The notes under the pieces are model-generated. The model saw only the letters and a list, made by a program, of their open reading frames with translations. It was not told the DNA's origin and did no database searches. From positions 54,763,001-54,827,000 of the forward strand of contig CM027380.1 of the NCBI GenBank assembly GCA_015680905.1: 64,000 nucleotides of DNA, read 5' to 3'. The stretch is from Coptis chinensis (taxonomy: Eukaryota > Streptophyta > Magnoliopsida > Ranunculales > Ranunculaceae). Each line of letters opens with the position of its first letter. The first letter of the stretch is position 1. Shown in pieces: positions 1 through 11,519 of the stretch. The position numbers were made by a program, and so were the translations under genes.

Positions 1-660
1 CTGCAGATCTTTGGCTATAATATTAAGGCTACTCTGCTGTCCTTTATAAGACCAACCACATTCTTCTATATATTCGAGTGATAGACAAGTCTTCAGCCTT
101 TTTATTTTCTTATGGCTATCAGCTCCATTTTCAATTGTTAGGACCATGATCGAGCTGTCAAGTAACACCCTACCTATCCATCATGATCCCTGAGTAATCA
201 ACTTAGGCCCTGACACTCGTCCTCCTAAGACTGCCCATGAGTTTTGAGTTTTATAGTTGACCTCTCCAGAGGTGTCAATTACATACAACCTGTACTATCC
301 TATAATCCTCTTGGGCACATCCTTCATCTAGTTCTTCTTCTAAATCTTGCATCTTCACATATTGTTTTTTCTAGGGTTTCTCTCTCTCTCGCACCTCTTA
401 TATGGTTTCAAAGTAGTTCTTTTAGCCTACACTGGAAGCAACCACCACAACTTTATACTCAAGAGGGCGGTGCAATTGATGCATTTATTAGCTAGGTAAG
501 CTGATGTTGTTCTATAAACACTTTTTATCTAGTTTGCCATAAATACTCTTTATTCCCTTTTGGTTATTATGCCAAGTCTTTTCTCTACCTTCATAGTGAC
601 TCTCTATTAGCTCATAAGTATTTATAGTATCCTAAAATTCAGTCATTGACAGGGGGTCTA
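1..660. other. AT-rich sequence, nothing recognised
   Basis: I see no gene here. A short open frame at 244-495 shows no domain or composition that supports coding. The stretch is probably old repeat sequence. Confidence 0.4.
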
Positions 661-675
661 CCACCTTGCTTTTAT

Positions 676-780
676 TCAATGTTCTAAAAGACGGTAGGCG
701 GACGGTGGGTTTGATATACACAGCAGGGGGGTTCTATATGTTTATTTAAATAAGTAATATTGTAAATGTGTATGTATATA
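676..780 (+). repeat. Dispersed repeat fragment (copy 1)
   Basis: The left edge reads as an AATGTTCTAAAA box followed by GGTAGGCGG-type sequence and an AT-rich tail. The same order appears in reverse complement at about 59371-59465, where a GGCGCCTAG-type core follows. The two copies share the box, the GGCGG core and the TTTATTTAAATA tail. This indicates one dispersed family, possibly SINE- or MITE-like. I could not define ends or a TSD. Confidence 0.4.
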
Positions 781-1215
781 TATGAAAAACAACTACCGCA
801 GTTAAACTCGGATTCTGATGGAACAAAAGAAAAAAAGTCAAAGAAGACTAAAGAACCTGATTGGGAACCTCTTCCAAGTCCAGAAACCACGTACATCCCA
901 AATTCTGAACCACAAATGGGGAATCAACTTCAGCAGTCAAAGTTTGATTCTGATGATACAAAAGCAAGAAATTCCCAAAACCCTAGTGGTTTTGATCAGA
1001 AACTTACATGCCCAAAAGCTAGGACACCAAATACCTCACTGCCGACCACAACTGATCGTTCGAAGATCAAGTTACAGGAAAGTCTAAAAAACCTAGTTGT
1101 TTTTATTAGAAATGTACAAGCCCAGAAGCTAAGACACCAAGTACTTCATTGCGTACCACAACTAAACGTCCGAAGTGGAGTTCAGACTCAGAAAATCAAG
1201 TTACACAATAGGTGA
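766..1215 (+). other. Open frame with diverged internal repeat, unknown
   Basis: A 149-codon frame, rich in Ser, Thr, Lys and Asp, with no domain I recognise. Two diverged ~95-bp units (970-1065 and 1081-1175) align along their whole length, including shared CCGACCACAACT/CGTACCACAACT boxes. They lie in different reading frames, so an indel separates them. In its own frame the second unit is crossed by stops. This suggests a decayed repeat-containing exon, perhaps the coding part of the Athila-like remnant downstream. It is not a confident gene. Confidence 0.2.
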
Positions 1216-1469
1216 GTGAAATTAAATGACCTCCTCTTCCACATCCTGAGAAGCAAAGCAAAAGATTTCTCCCAATGGCAAGGACTAGACGTATCGGTGT
1301 CCTCCTCAATTAGTGCATAAAACTTCATCAATCATACACCAACTACAACAATAGGCCAGCGATACAAACAAAATCATCATCAAATCACTATAGCTATAGA
1401 AACTCGAGGTTGATACAGATAATTCAAGATGGACACCGGTACCACAACTTGGTTAGCCTTCAAACCAAA

Positions 1470-3700
1470 CAATAAGACCTCTAGCTTAATTAGGAGTAGG
1501 ATGGTGTGATAATAAGTAGTAAATGTGAATTCTCGACCTTGGCTCCACTAACTGTCATTGAGTATATGAGGAAATATGTGCCCACTGTACACTGGAGTTA
1601 GAAAAACTTGAGTGGAAAAATATAAGAGAATTTGTGTTTCGACATATACCTGTCATAACCTATTTAAGGACGCTATCCAAAGGATCCAGAAACGGCCCTA
1701 CTCGTACATTTCATTGTAAAGATCACTGCATGCATGTTCATATGTAGATGTATTGATTATTGTATGTATATTAACTTGAATTTCAAAGGAATTAATCCTC
1801 GTTCCCCTGCTAGTAAGATATATAGATATCTGAGATTAATTAAAGGAACAAGCCTTTGTTACTGAGTCGTTATAGTATAGATGAAGTTGGTGAGTATCTT
1901 CTCTAGAAAACTCCCACAAGGCCATAACTCGTCCACTAGGGAATTCCTAGTGGTTTAAGGTCTTGTTGCATACGGTCAATGCAACCACACTCTGCGAAAT
2001 GGGACTTAGTTTAGGACAACACATTTTTGGCCACTTATCGTTTTAATGTCTCTTCTTTGCTTGTGGACAAGCAAAAGTGCTGTTAGGGGTGGTGTGATAA
2101 GCACCCAAAATTGTAATACTAAACCCCATAGAGACATAACATTTTGGTTAATTATGTGTTTAATAATCATGAAATAATTATATTTTATTTTACTTTTGTA
2201 GGTTTTCGCAGAGTTAACGGAATATGATGATAAAACTTGCATCAAAGAAACGGGAATATTGTGCATACTTGAAGTCTTCCCACTCAGCCCCAGTGAAGCC
2301 CAACAAAGCCTGACTAGAGCTGAAGATTCCAAAGGAACAAAACCAATGCAGAACGAGTCCACGTGTAAAGATGCAGCAAACTTCCAAAACTCACATCTTT
2401 CATACCTGGACATCGATTTCGGCAATTGAACTGCCAGAACGATCAGGGCAATAAGCTCTACGCAAAGACAGAAAGTTGTAAAAATGCCAAAATTTGGGCC
2501 GCCACTGGGCACATCACGTGGACCCACTCTGTGGGCCCACAAGAAATGATGAGTCATCATGCATGAATAAATGGCATGTTATAAACACTTTGGTGACACC
2601 TTGCAAAGAGAGAAAATAACAAAACATTAAATGAGTGATTAGAGTTTTGATTAGGAAAAAAACAAACTTGTGAAATAAAGTTTGGATGTATTAGGAAAGG
2701 AAAAGACAAACTAGTGAAATGAAGTTTGGATGTAAGAAAAGACAAACTTACAATAAATAAGGGGGAAGGCTTCACGTGAAAAGGACATATATATGATGGG
2801 AGGCTAGAGAAAGTTAAATTCATTCTTGCATTTTCCTTTCGTTGTTTTACACTTTCATACAATAGTAGTTTCCTTTCTTTTGAAGCTTGTATTAGGTTGG
2901 TACAGGAAGTATTCACTGCAAATAAAATCTATTTTCTTCAAGTTAAATTCCTGTTCTTCATTCATTTCTTTTTACTTATTCATTGCATACATCAAGAACA
3001 ATCAATCCATCCAAGGACCATGAGCTAAAATCCTTCCAAGGGGAGGGTTAATGATGCTCATGTGAGGATTAGGCTACAATTTAGTGTTCCAGAGTCACTA
3101 CTTAGGAAATAGGTTTAGAATATACATCTGGTCCCAAAATGACTGAGTTTGACCAAGTTTAGAGTGCTGATACTCCAGACCGATTTCACGCGAGACCCAG
3201 TTTACACTAGGTCAAGTCTCGTGCGAGACCCTATGGTGGCTGTTAGCCCTTTGGTTTGTACAGCTGATGTAGAATCAAACCAGGAGCTGAAATGATATTC
3301 TAGAGATGGAATGTTAGTTTAACTTCTTATGTTAGTGAAATAAACTTAGAGATGAGTGCATCTTACTAGGGATCGATACTCGACGCCGTTTCAGGTTTGT
3401 CTATAAACTCGAGATGGATTAGAGCTATAGTGATTTGGTACTCTAACTTTTGAAACTGACCTTGCATGATTATGATTAACCCTTTTCCTGTATATCTCTC
3501 TCTCTATTTTACGTACAAATCAATCGTTGTAATTTTACATTATTTGCATTCCAAGTTTTAAATGACCTAAACCTAAGAAATAACCTAAAATCCTACTCAC
3601 TAAAAGTTATAAATCTAGTTGTGAACCTTGCCTAGTCTTAAGGTATTGACAATCCCTTACTCGAGCTATGCTACCAACCCACGTAAGTAAATGACTTTGG
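1470..3700 (+). mobile_element. Remnant 3' end of an Athila-like LTR element
   Basis: Bases 1470-2094 align with 48770-49378, the 3' untranslated part of the complete Athila-type element in this window. Shared boxes include GTGCCCACTG, TAGTGGTTTAAGGTCTTG and GACAAGCAAAA. A purine-rich tract (AGGGGTGGTG) then precedes an LTR start, TGATAAGCACCC at 2095. The LTR is diverged from the 34823/49379 LTRs but keeps their 5' order. Its end is not clear; I place it near 3700. An imperfect ~45-bp duplication (GAAGTTTGGATGTA boxes) lies at about 2665-2760. No coding part of the element was recognised, so this is an old truncated relative. Confidence 0.55.
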
Positions 3701-3734
3701 ACTTGGACTCAAAAGGACAAACCCTAAAGGGCTG

Positions 3735-3823
3735 ATTATCATTTGGGTTTGCTCTCCTAACATGTGACCCGAATATGACATGACACGAACCCGACCCAAC
3801 ACGACCCATTGCTACCCCTACTG
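3735..3823 (+). repeat. Right-end fragment of the hAT-type MITE family
   Basis: This stretch closely matches the right end of the MITE at 7780-8452, including GGTTTGCTCTCCTAACATG and the terminal TTGCTACCCCTA. The left part of the element is missing. Confidence 0.6.
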
Positions 3824-4623
3824 TTATATGTGCAAATTTCAACGATATAAGGTGAAATATCGTTAAATTATCAACATTTCATGATACATATATATAAACA
3901 AAACTGATATCATCGATATATATACCCCTCCCCCCTTTTGTTAGGTCATTTATTTATTGGGGTTCTAAAGCCTCTTCTTTCTAAATACAAAAGTTAGGTC
4001 ATTCGGAAAAGAAAGAAGAAAGAAAATAAATAAATAAAAGGCAATTCACCATAAAAAAAAGGCAATTAAAAAGAAAATAAAAAGGGGGTATATGGGTCCA
4101 AAGAAATATACATTGAGAAATATCATTCATTACATCATGGAATAGTATGAAGTAATTGTTACGTGCTAAGTTTTTATGCAAAATAGGGGTTCATAGTTTA
4201 GTACACGACCCACAAACCCAACACGAATCCGACACTTTTGTAGGGGTTCCGGGGTAGCGGTTGGATAATCTTGACATGTTTATCAACTAGGTTTAGGTTT
4301 GGGTTTGCTCCGTCAACCTGTGATTTGGAACCCAGCTCTAACTCTAGATCTTATTTTTATTACATTAGCATTAGTCAACGACATATGATAGAAAAATGTA
4401 CCCGTTAGTGGTTATATCTTCCAAAAACCTATTATCCTCTCCTCAAATTATACTCGTCTTCTTATTAACCTTATTAAATACTCTAATTTTCTCCCTTTTG
4501 AGGATCTCTGAATGTTTGTATCTCTTTCCAAACCCAGGTTTGTTTCCAATTAAATATATTATGGCTTTATAGCTGTAACTTTACAAAACTGATCTCTAAC
4601 CCTGCTTGTTCCCAATAAAAATG
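3824..4623. other. AT-rich intergenic sequence with degenerate MITE piece
   Basis: No gene seen. A GATATATATA-type palindromic tract lies near 3880-3925. At about 4195-4330 there is a degenerate match to the CACGACCC/GGTTTGCTC boxes of the MITE at 7780-8452. Confidence 0.4.
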
Positions 4624-4777
4624 TACACGTTAGTTAGTTAGTTAGTTTGTTGTTTTTTTTCCCGCTAAAAGGTAATTGATTAAAAGAATAAAAGGTTACA
4701 AGGAAAAAAAAAATAAGTGTTAAGAACTGTATAGTATGGGTATCATTAGTTGTGTACCCACCTATTACATCATACAT

Positions 4778-6195
4778 TTAGCTTATGAAACGGAAGTAAG
4801 TAGTAAAATGGTTCTCCAGATTTCTCACAAAAGGAGGTTTGTTGTCCCACCATTTACTTTCTCCATTTTGCAATGCTGCTCCATGTCTCGCACAGTTATC
4901 CGCACCTGAGTTTGTCTCCCTCCATGTAGCTGTAACATTGATCCATGATGTTTTCTCCCTGAGTTGCTTCCAATTTGTTCTAACCTTCCAATGGACTATG
5001 TCTTCCTGAAAGGCTTTGACTACCGATTTAGAGTCGGATTCCACCCAAATATATCTCCAATCCCGATCCAGTGCCCTCTGAATCCCTTCTATAATAGTAT
5101 AAGTTTTTGCAATATAGTTGGTAGCTACCCCAAGGCCTCATGCTGCTGCCACCAAAATGTTACCCTTGTCATCCCTGAGAATCACTCCCCAACCAGCTCT
5201 GCCTGGGTTCCCGCATGAACGTCTATCCACATTAATTTTTATGATGCCAGGAGGTGGTAGAAGCCAGTAACATTCTAGAATTTTGGGTGCTCTTCTCAGT
5301 TTGTGTTGGAGATTAAAGGTGTGAAGAGCTTTCATTTTGGCCACTGTGTTGTTGATGGTACCCGCTTGTTGATTTTTGGTATGCTTTGATGATGGCTCTT
5401 CTAGTCAGAAAGCAAATGTTAGAAAAACTGGAGATTTTCTGATCATAGAGCACCTGATTTCTATCCTTCCATAAGCTTACCAAACTTGTCAGCAAGCAAG
5501 CTTTCCACATATCCAGAATCAAAGAGCTATGGTGTTTAGCCTGTTGCATGATGTCATTGAAGGAATCAATATGTGAAGTAATGCTGAAGATATTTCTAGC
5601 ATGATCCCAAACTCGCTTGGCCAATTCACAGTGATAGAGAATGTGCTCAAGGTTTTCCGTCTCCTGCTTACATATACAACATTGAGAGGCCAGTTGAGTC
5701 TTCCATTTTTGTAACATGTCATCTATTCTGGATACCCCCCGAATCAGTTTCCAGGCTATACCTTGTGTCTTTGGAAGAACTTTAGAGCTCCAGATGAACT
5801 TGCATCCTTTTTGCTTCGGTGCTTTCGTCCAAATATCCTCATGCGCTGCTGAGACTATAAACTTCCCCTTAACGTCTGAGAGGCAGACTCTCTTATCTTC
5901 CTTTGAATTGTCAAGTTGCTGCAGATGAGAGGGATTGATACCGATGAGCTGAAAAACTTGAGTCATGTTGTTTGGAGAAGTTCCAAAGGTTGCCTTGAAT
6001 GAATTCATTGAGTCGGCCTTGGAGCTTCCTGATATCTTTACATTCTTCCTGGAAAAATTCACAAATCGGTTTGGGACCAAATGCTTGGCGATTCAGAGTG
6101 GTAGAAAAATGGGGACCAAATGCTTGTCGATTGGGAGTGAAATAACTTAAGTTATTTAAATGATACAAGACTCCTTGTTTTGCCATTTTAGACAA
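4778..6195 (-). pseudogene. LINE ORF2 C-terminus: zf-RVT and RNase H (broken)
   Basis: Reading the minus strand from about 6195 down, there is a zf-RVT-type region with CCICKQETENLEHILYHC, then a plant RNase H-like domain beginning IKINVDRRSCGNPG. The RNase H domain continues through WVESDSKSV and ends with RETNSGADNCARHG. The reading passes through a stop near 5135 and changes frame, so it is not translatable as one protein. At the second acidic position the expected Ala-Glu reads Ala-Lys (NYIAKTY). If the frame is right, a metal-binding residue of RNase H is lost. The reverse transcriptase core is missing. A short direct repeat encoding NRQAFGP twice lies at the 5' edge, near the inversion junction. 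Confidence 0.75.
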
Positions 6196-6224
6196 AAACT
6201 AGTTTAGAGAATTAATCTTATCTT

Positions 6225-6445
6225 CTCATCTTCATCCTTCATCCTATTTTGGGTAAAATCCTCCACTGTCCACAGTGAGAGTTCTAACTTTGGGGTATCT
6301 CTTCCTTCCTCTTGGGTAAAATCCTCCACTGCTCTACAGTGAGAGTTCTGGAAGGTGGGAATACAATGTTTGTTTCGTCACTTTCTCATACTCAAGCTCC
6401 AAACTTTTCCAGGTAAAATCCAACATTGCTATACAATGTGTGTTA
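6225..6445 (+). repeat. LINE 5' UTR tandem repeat
   Basis: Three imperfect copies of a 60-90-bp unit carry GGTAAAATCC, CCACTG and CAGTGAGAGTTCT boxes. They lie directly upstream of ORF1, on the same strand. Repeated 5' UTR modules in LINEs can hold the internal promoter; that role here is inference. Confidence 0.6.
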
Positions 6446-6462
6446 TGGAAAGGTTTTTCTAG

Positions 6463-7646
6463 ATGGATCTATATGAGTTGGAGAATCCAAGTTTAACAAC
6501 TAAGGAAACCCAGCCACAAGATACGCAAGTCACTATTAATGAGAACCTGCTGAACAACCACAGAAAGGTGCTCCAACACTTTCCTATGCGGATGCAGCGA
6601 AACAACAAATGTGGCAACCGGTTAAATTCCAGGAATTACCCATTCTAGAAAAAATAGGTGAGTATCCTGCAATCACAATTCCAGAAAAAGCTTATGAGAA
6701 AGGTTTGCTCTTTTGCAAGCACTGTTTAGTTGGACGAATTGATTTGCAAAAAGTTTCACTGGAGAGAGTACGGTCAATTGCATCACAAATCTGGAAGCCA
6801 TCAGGAGAATGGCTCATTAGCCCTATTGGCAAAGGTTTTCTCTTTCTAAGATTTTCGAATGTAGAAGATCTGAACAGAGTTTGGGCCAAAGGATCATGGG
6901 ACTTTGATAAAATTCCTATGAGAATTAGTCAATGGACTCCGAATTTCAATCCGGAGAGCCAACGACAATCTCATGGTCCGGTTTGGATCAGACTACCTGG
7001 ACTAGGACATGAATATTGGGAACCAGAATCACTGATGTCCATAGCTCGTGGAGTGGGGTACCCAATGCAAATTGATGAAAAGACTCTTAACAAAGAGTAT
7101 GGTTACTATGCTAATATCTTGGTGGATGTTGATCTCTCTGAACCAATCCCGACCAAATTTTTGTCAGGACAAAGCACAACACTTTCTGGCAAACGGTGGA
7201 GGTGGGAAAACTTCTAAAGATGTGTGCACATTGCAACATTGTAGGGCACTTAGTCACGGAATGTAGGAAGCTACGAAGTGATATGCAGAATAATAAGGAA
7301 AAGGGTAATAAAGATAAGGAAGTGGTAGTGGGTGTCACTCCCTCCTTGGAACCTTTAGGCCGGTGACAAACCCTTCAGAAGGCATGGAAGAAAAAAGAAT
7401 TCAGGAGAAACAAGCAAACAAGGGGTGAGTTTCTAGGGGAAAAACATAGAAAAAAACATAAAGAGTATAGGTCCATAATATGTTTGAAGGGGTGGAAGTG
7501 GACTAGATACATTCCATTAAGGACCAGGAACAACAAGGTGATGATCAGGAGGAAATTTCACCTAGTTCCACTGGGCTGGGAGAGACTCATAAACAAAGTT
7601 TTGAAGTGGACCTCAATGTGGACTCAGGGATCCAAAATTCCCCTTC
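6463..7646 (+). pseudogene. LINE ORF1 (DUF4283 and zinc knuckle), truncated and frameshifted
   Basis: ORF1 of a plant L1-type element, which encodes the RNA-binding protein of the retrotransposition particle. The N-terminus carries a TLSYADAAK motif, then a DUF4283-like domain (GKGFLFLRFSNVEDLNRVW, then PVWIRLPGLGHEYWEPESL). A CX2CX4HX4C zinc knuckle (CAHCNIVGHLVTEC, near 7220-7265) and an acidic tail follow. Frame changes are needed near 6560 and again near 7160-7175. An in-frame stop lies in the tail near 7500. The ORF ends at the right TSD, which is the outer edge of the inverted half. Confidence 0.75.
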
Positions 7647-7779
7647 TACACGTTAGTTATTACAGTCCAAAATACAGAAATAGTAATTGATATAACCAAC
7701 TATTGAAGTAGGAGGAGGGTGACTGTATTTGTAAGTTTATTTTCTTTCAATTCAGTGATTCTACTAACTCAATAGGGAC

Positions 7780-8452
7780 TAGGGGTGGCAATTTTGTACA
7801 CGACCAGCTAACCTGACATTAATCCAATACAAAATTAATGGGTTCGGGTTGGAAAAAAAGGCTTTTGGGTCATTTAAGGGTTCACCAGCCGAACCTGTCA
7901 AATAAATGGGTCATTTTGGGTAAGGGCACATATGTTAACCCGAGTAACCCGTTAGTAGACCCGATTTGTTCTCATGTCTAATGGGTCGGGTCATCAACCC
8001 GTGACCAATATAACATGTTTTAAGATAACTTTCTCTATTTTTTAAGATCTCATCATCCCAACTACCTAAACTAAACGAAAAAAAAAATGAGAAGGATTAG
8101 CCGTCAGATTCATTCGATAAAGATATGTTTTATTATTCAATTTTCATTGATATGTAGTTGAATTAGGGGTGATTTTTTATACAGAATATATGAAATACTA
8201 AATATTATTGCTCAATATTAATTTTATGGTGTATTTTACATACATGTTATCTATGAATCTGATCCAAAATTGAATTCACCGCTAGCATAGTGGGTCATCT
8301 GTTTGGTAACCTGTTATATAGGCGGGTTGGGTTTGGGGTTGACAAACTTAACATGATTAGTAATTAGGTTGAGTTTCGGTTTGCTCTCCTAACATGTGAC
8401 CTGAATATGACATGACACGAACCCGACCCAACACAACCCATTGCCACCCCTA
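7780..8452. mobile_element. hAT-type MITE, 673 bp, with 8-bp TSD
   Basis: The termini are inverted: TAGGGGTGGCAA on the left and TTGCCACCCCTA on the right. The element is flanked by a perfect 8-bp duplication, ATAGGGAC, at 7772-7779 and 8453-8460. The interior has CGGGTT/AACCCG-rich subterminal repeats and no open frame. An 8-bp TSD and these ends are typical of non-autonomous hAT elements. Fragments of the same family lie at 3735-3823, near 4195-4330 and near 10310-10430. Confidence 0.9.
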
Positions 8453-8482
8453 ATAGGGACATAACGTTTTTTTTTTCTTCAT

Positions 8483-9378
8483 TGTCCAAATTGATTTAGG
8501 CGACATTAAACAAAAAAAATTCCAATGTGTCACTTAAAATTTAAATATTTAAGGCTAAAATTATTTAAATTACTTAATTAAATACATGTATTTTCTTCAT
8601 GGACATCAATAATGAAATGAGGTGCCTAATGAAATTTTGAAATTTCACGAAATTTTTCAACAAGGAAATTTTGGGATGACTATAGTATGTCACAAGAAAT
8701 GACATACCCGAACAATATTGTCATAGGGTATGCCTTTCGTACCATTTCTCCTAATTTTTTTTGGATGAGTATAGTATGTTAGAAGAAATGAGGACCCAAA
8801 CAATGTCATATGGATTTGGTGTAGTTGGTAGGTGCCATCATCATGGTTCATTTCTAGAGTTTTACCCGCTGCCCAGTCAATATAATCATGGCTAAATTTA
8901 GGTAGGGTGCATGGCTCAAGGGTTAGAGACGTGAGAAAGAGTGCCACATGTAAGAAGCTGGTGGATTGAGTCAAGTCAGTGAACAATATGTGTCTTGCAA
9001 CTGGATATTCATGGCTCTCTCATGTTTTCTGAAACTTAATGTAACATAACCCATAGTCAAAGTCAATTCCAAGCAAACTAATACCTGCTGAACTAGTGAA
9101 CCACACAATAATGAGTTGCTCTAATTTACCAACATTACAAGCCATACATATTTAGTGAAATTACATCAATTTCGACATTTCAAATTCAAATGACATATTT
9201 TGTGAAATTCCGTTGTTGATGTCCTTGTGGAAATACACATATTTTATAAATGCACAATTAAGTAATTTAAAACTCTGACATGGGGTCTTAAAACATGACT
9301 GCCCTTAAAACCTTAAAACATTTATAAATTTAAGTGACAATATGGAATTTGTATAACGCCGTCTAAATATTATGGACA
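8483..9378. mobile_element. Non-autonomous long-TIR element, MULE-like candidate
   Basis: The left arm (8483-8620) and right arm (9204-9378) are diverged inverted repeats. Matching boxes, left versus reverse complement of right, include TGTCCA at the tip, a GGCG box, TGTCACTTAAA, AAATTACTTAATT and GGACATCAA. The centre holds two diverged copies of a ~85-bp unit with GATGA(C/G)TATAGTATGT. No transposase was seen. Long AT-rich TIRs suggest a Mutator-like MITE. I could not find a clear TSD. Confidence 0.45.
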
Positions 9379-9486
9379 TAAATCACTGAATTGAAAAGAA
9401 AATAAAAAATAATAAGTTCATTGAGTCACAATTAAATTACTTACAAGGACGCCAAAGTACAACCTCTGTAATAATAAGGAGGACGT

Positions 9487-9604
9487 CTAGGGTGCGCAGG
9501 CTTCTAGGCCCTTGGATAGCACTTTGTGGAGCAATACACCAGTACCTTTTGCTGTTATGAGTGGCCTAGATCCAATACACCACTCTCTCTCCTGCGCACA
9601 CTAG
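9487..9604. repeat. Small inverted-repeat element
   Basis: CTAGGGTGCGCAGG at 9487-9500 faces CCTGCGCACACTAG at 9591-9604, with an inner GGCCTAG-type pair. A third GCTAGGGTGCGC box lies near 10150. This may be a tiny MITE. No TSD was recognised. Confidence 0.3.
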
Positions 9605-11070
9605 CTTCACTCTAGTTCTAATTGAAATTTTAATTTAATTTAGGCTCCTCTTAATTTTACTTTTATTCAATACTGCTACATACCAAAAATAAAGACTTTT
9701 TTGGAACAAATGATTAAGAAGTTATTCTAAGCAGTAGGTTTTGAATCTCAATACAATGAGCACCAAATAAATGCGAAAGAAATACGCACATCACGTGTGC
9801 CAGGAGACTAGTATCATGGGTTAAAGGAGCAAACCCAAACCCAAACCATTTGATAAACAAGTGAAGATTGTCCAACCCTAACCCAAGGTGTCAATTAATA
9901 GATAACTCGTTAGTTAATTTTAACTTTTCCATACATAAATTGTTAAACAACAATAACTTAAGGACTAAAGCCATAAATTATTGGGGACATTAATTAAGTT
10001 TGAATTTATGTAAAATCTACTATGTGCATGTTGCACCGGTGTGCAGGCATATGGTCCAGTCATTCATTTTTGCCACTTTTTTTTTTTTTTTTTTTATTAA
10101 AAGTATGAATTTATTTAAAAAAAATGGGAGCCTTAAAAAAAGACTAAAGCTAGGGTGCGCTGGCTGGACGTGTTAAACTAAAAAAAAGTGAAAGAAAAAG
10201 ACATACTTAATTTTTAATTTTTACACGACATGATACTACTTCTCTTTCTCTTATGTTTTAGGTTGTTGGGATGATGATATCTAACAAATTAGGGAACATA
10301 TCTTAAAATAGGTCATTCGGGGTCACGAGGTGATTATTCGACCCATTAGACCGGATAACTAATCAGGTCACCCGTGGGTTAACATAAGTATAGGGTTCAC
10401 GGGTTATGTATAAAACTGTCACCCCTACAATATAATATTTAAATAATATAGATTATACATAACACGTATGATGACAATTGATAGAGATTTAATTAAAAGT
10501 GTCAAAAGGGCGGTTGTTTTCATATGGGAGGGGTTGTGTTGGGTGGCTACTTACGTACCCCTTGAATCACTTCAATCTATTCGTAGTTGATTATGTTGGG
10601 GTGTGTGGATCTATGGGAATGGATGAAGCCATTCTTATGATGAAGGCGGCATGGGTTTCTTATTGTTGTTCTAATTATATGGAGCCTAATATAGGTATTC
10701 CATAGTCTATAGTACTTTCTCAGTTTGAATCACTTTTAATCATTGGAGATTTTTCCCGAATTCTAATAAGGCACCTCAATATCAGCAAAAAATAAGAGGA
10801 AAAAAATAAGAATAAAAATGAAAAAAAAGGATAAAATAAACAATAAATAATAGTAAAAATAAATAAAATAAAATAAAATTCGTAATTAACACCAATAATT
10901 AATAAGAAGAGGGCCAAATAATTAACACCAATAATTAACAAAAGATAAAAATAAGAAGATGGCCAAATAAGAAATAAATTTGCTTAGTACTAATTCGTAA
11001 TTAACACCAATAATTAATATTTTAATTCGTAATAACACTGTAATAATTTAGTCATAGTAATAGTAATTAA
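9605..11070. other. AT-rich intergenic sequence with simple repeats
   Basis: No gene is supported. A (T)17 tract lies near 10078-10097. A degenerate right end of the MITE family (CACGGGTTATGT, then TCACCCCTAC) lies near 10310-10430. Three or more copies of an AATTAACACCAATAATTAA unit lie at about 10870-11020. The open frame at 10499-10705 has no supporting feature. Confidence 0.4.
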
Positions 11071-11519
11071 CCACTATGCGGTGGTCATCATAGATGGTTA
11101 TCGAGGCCTACATCATGATCCTCATCAAAGCCTACTTCACTAACCCAATTAGTCAATATGCTACACCTGCTTCCATATGATTTTAGTGGCACCTTGCTCA
11201 TAAAAGCACCACGTGGGAATATCTCTTATTCAGATCGGGTGTATTTGAGATCAAACAACACAAACCCTGTTTTGTAAGTACCTCTCATTACCATTCTATC
11301 TAAACCCCACACCCATCAACTTTCTTCTTCGCGCCCTTGCCACAAACAATTAATGCACATCATCGATCCGCGATACTTTTACTCTCTGCCTGTTTTGTAA
11401 AATAACCTAACATGAGGCACCTGTAATTATGTGTTGGTAATGATTACTCTCACAGCAGACTTGGGGAATCAAATCAAACAAGGACGACATCAACAATATG
11501 TCACAATCTGCTCTTGTTA

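Larger units (their letters stand above)
4637..7646 (-). mobile_element. L1-type LINE insertion with inverted 5' half
   Basis: The whole insertion is bounded by a perfect 13-bp direct repeat, TACACGTTAGTTA, at 4624-4636 and 7647-7659. The 3' half lies on the minus strand: ORF2 C-terminus and RNase H, then a short A-rich tail near 4640-4660. The 5' half (5' UTR with tandem repeats, then ORF1) lies on the plus strand. The two halves meet head to head near 6195-6225. One TSD for both halves means one insertion event. The arrangement fits twin priming, in which the second cDNA reached the 5' end of the RNA. Most of the ORF2 endonuclease and reverse transcriptase is absent. Confidence 0.8.

Noticed and set aside
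244-495. 83-codon open frame
   Set aside because: No domain, no codon-use signal that I can see, and the region is AT-rich repeat-like DNA.
4637-7646. Two independent LINE insertions in opposite orientation
   Set aside because: Only one TSD pair is seen, at the outer edges, and there is no poly(A) or TSD at the inner junction.
10499-10705. 68-codon open frame starting MSKGRLFS
   Set aside because: Isolated, no motif, no splice context; likely chance.
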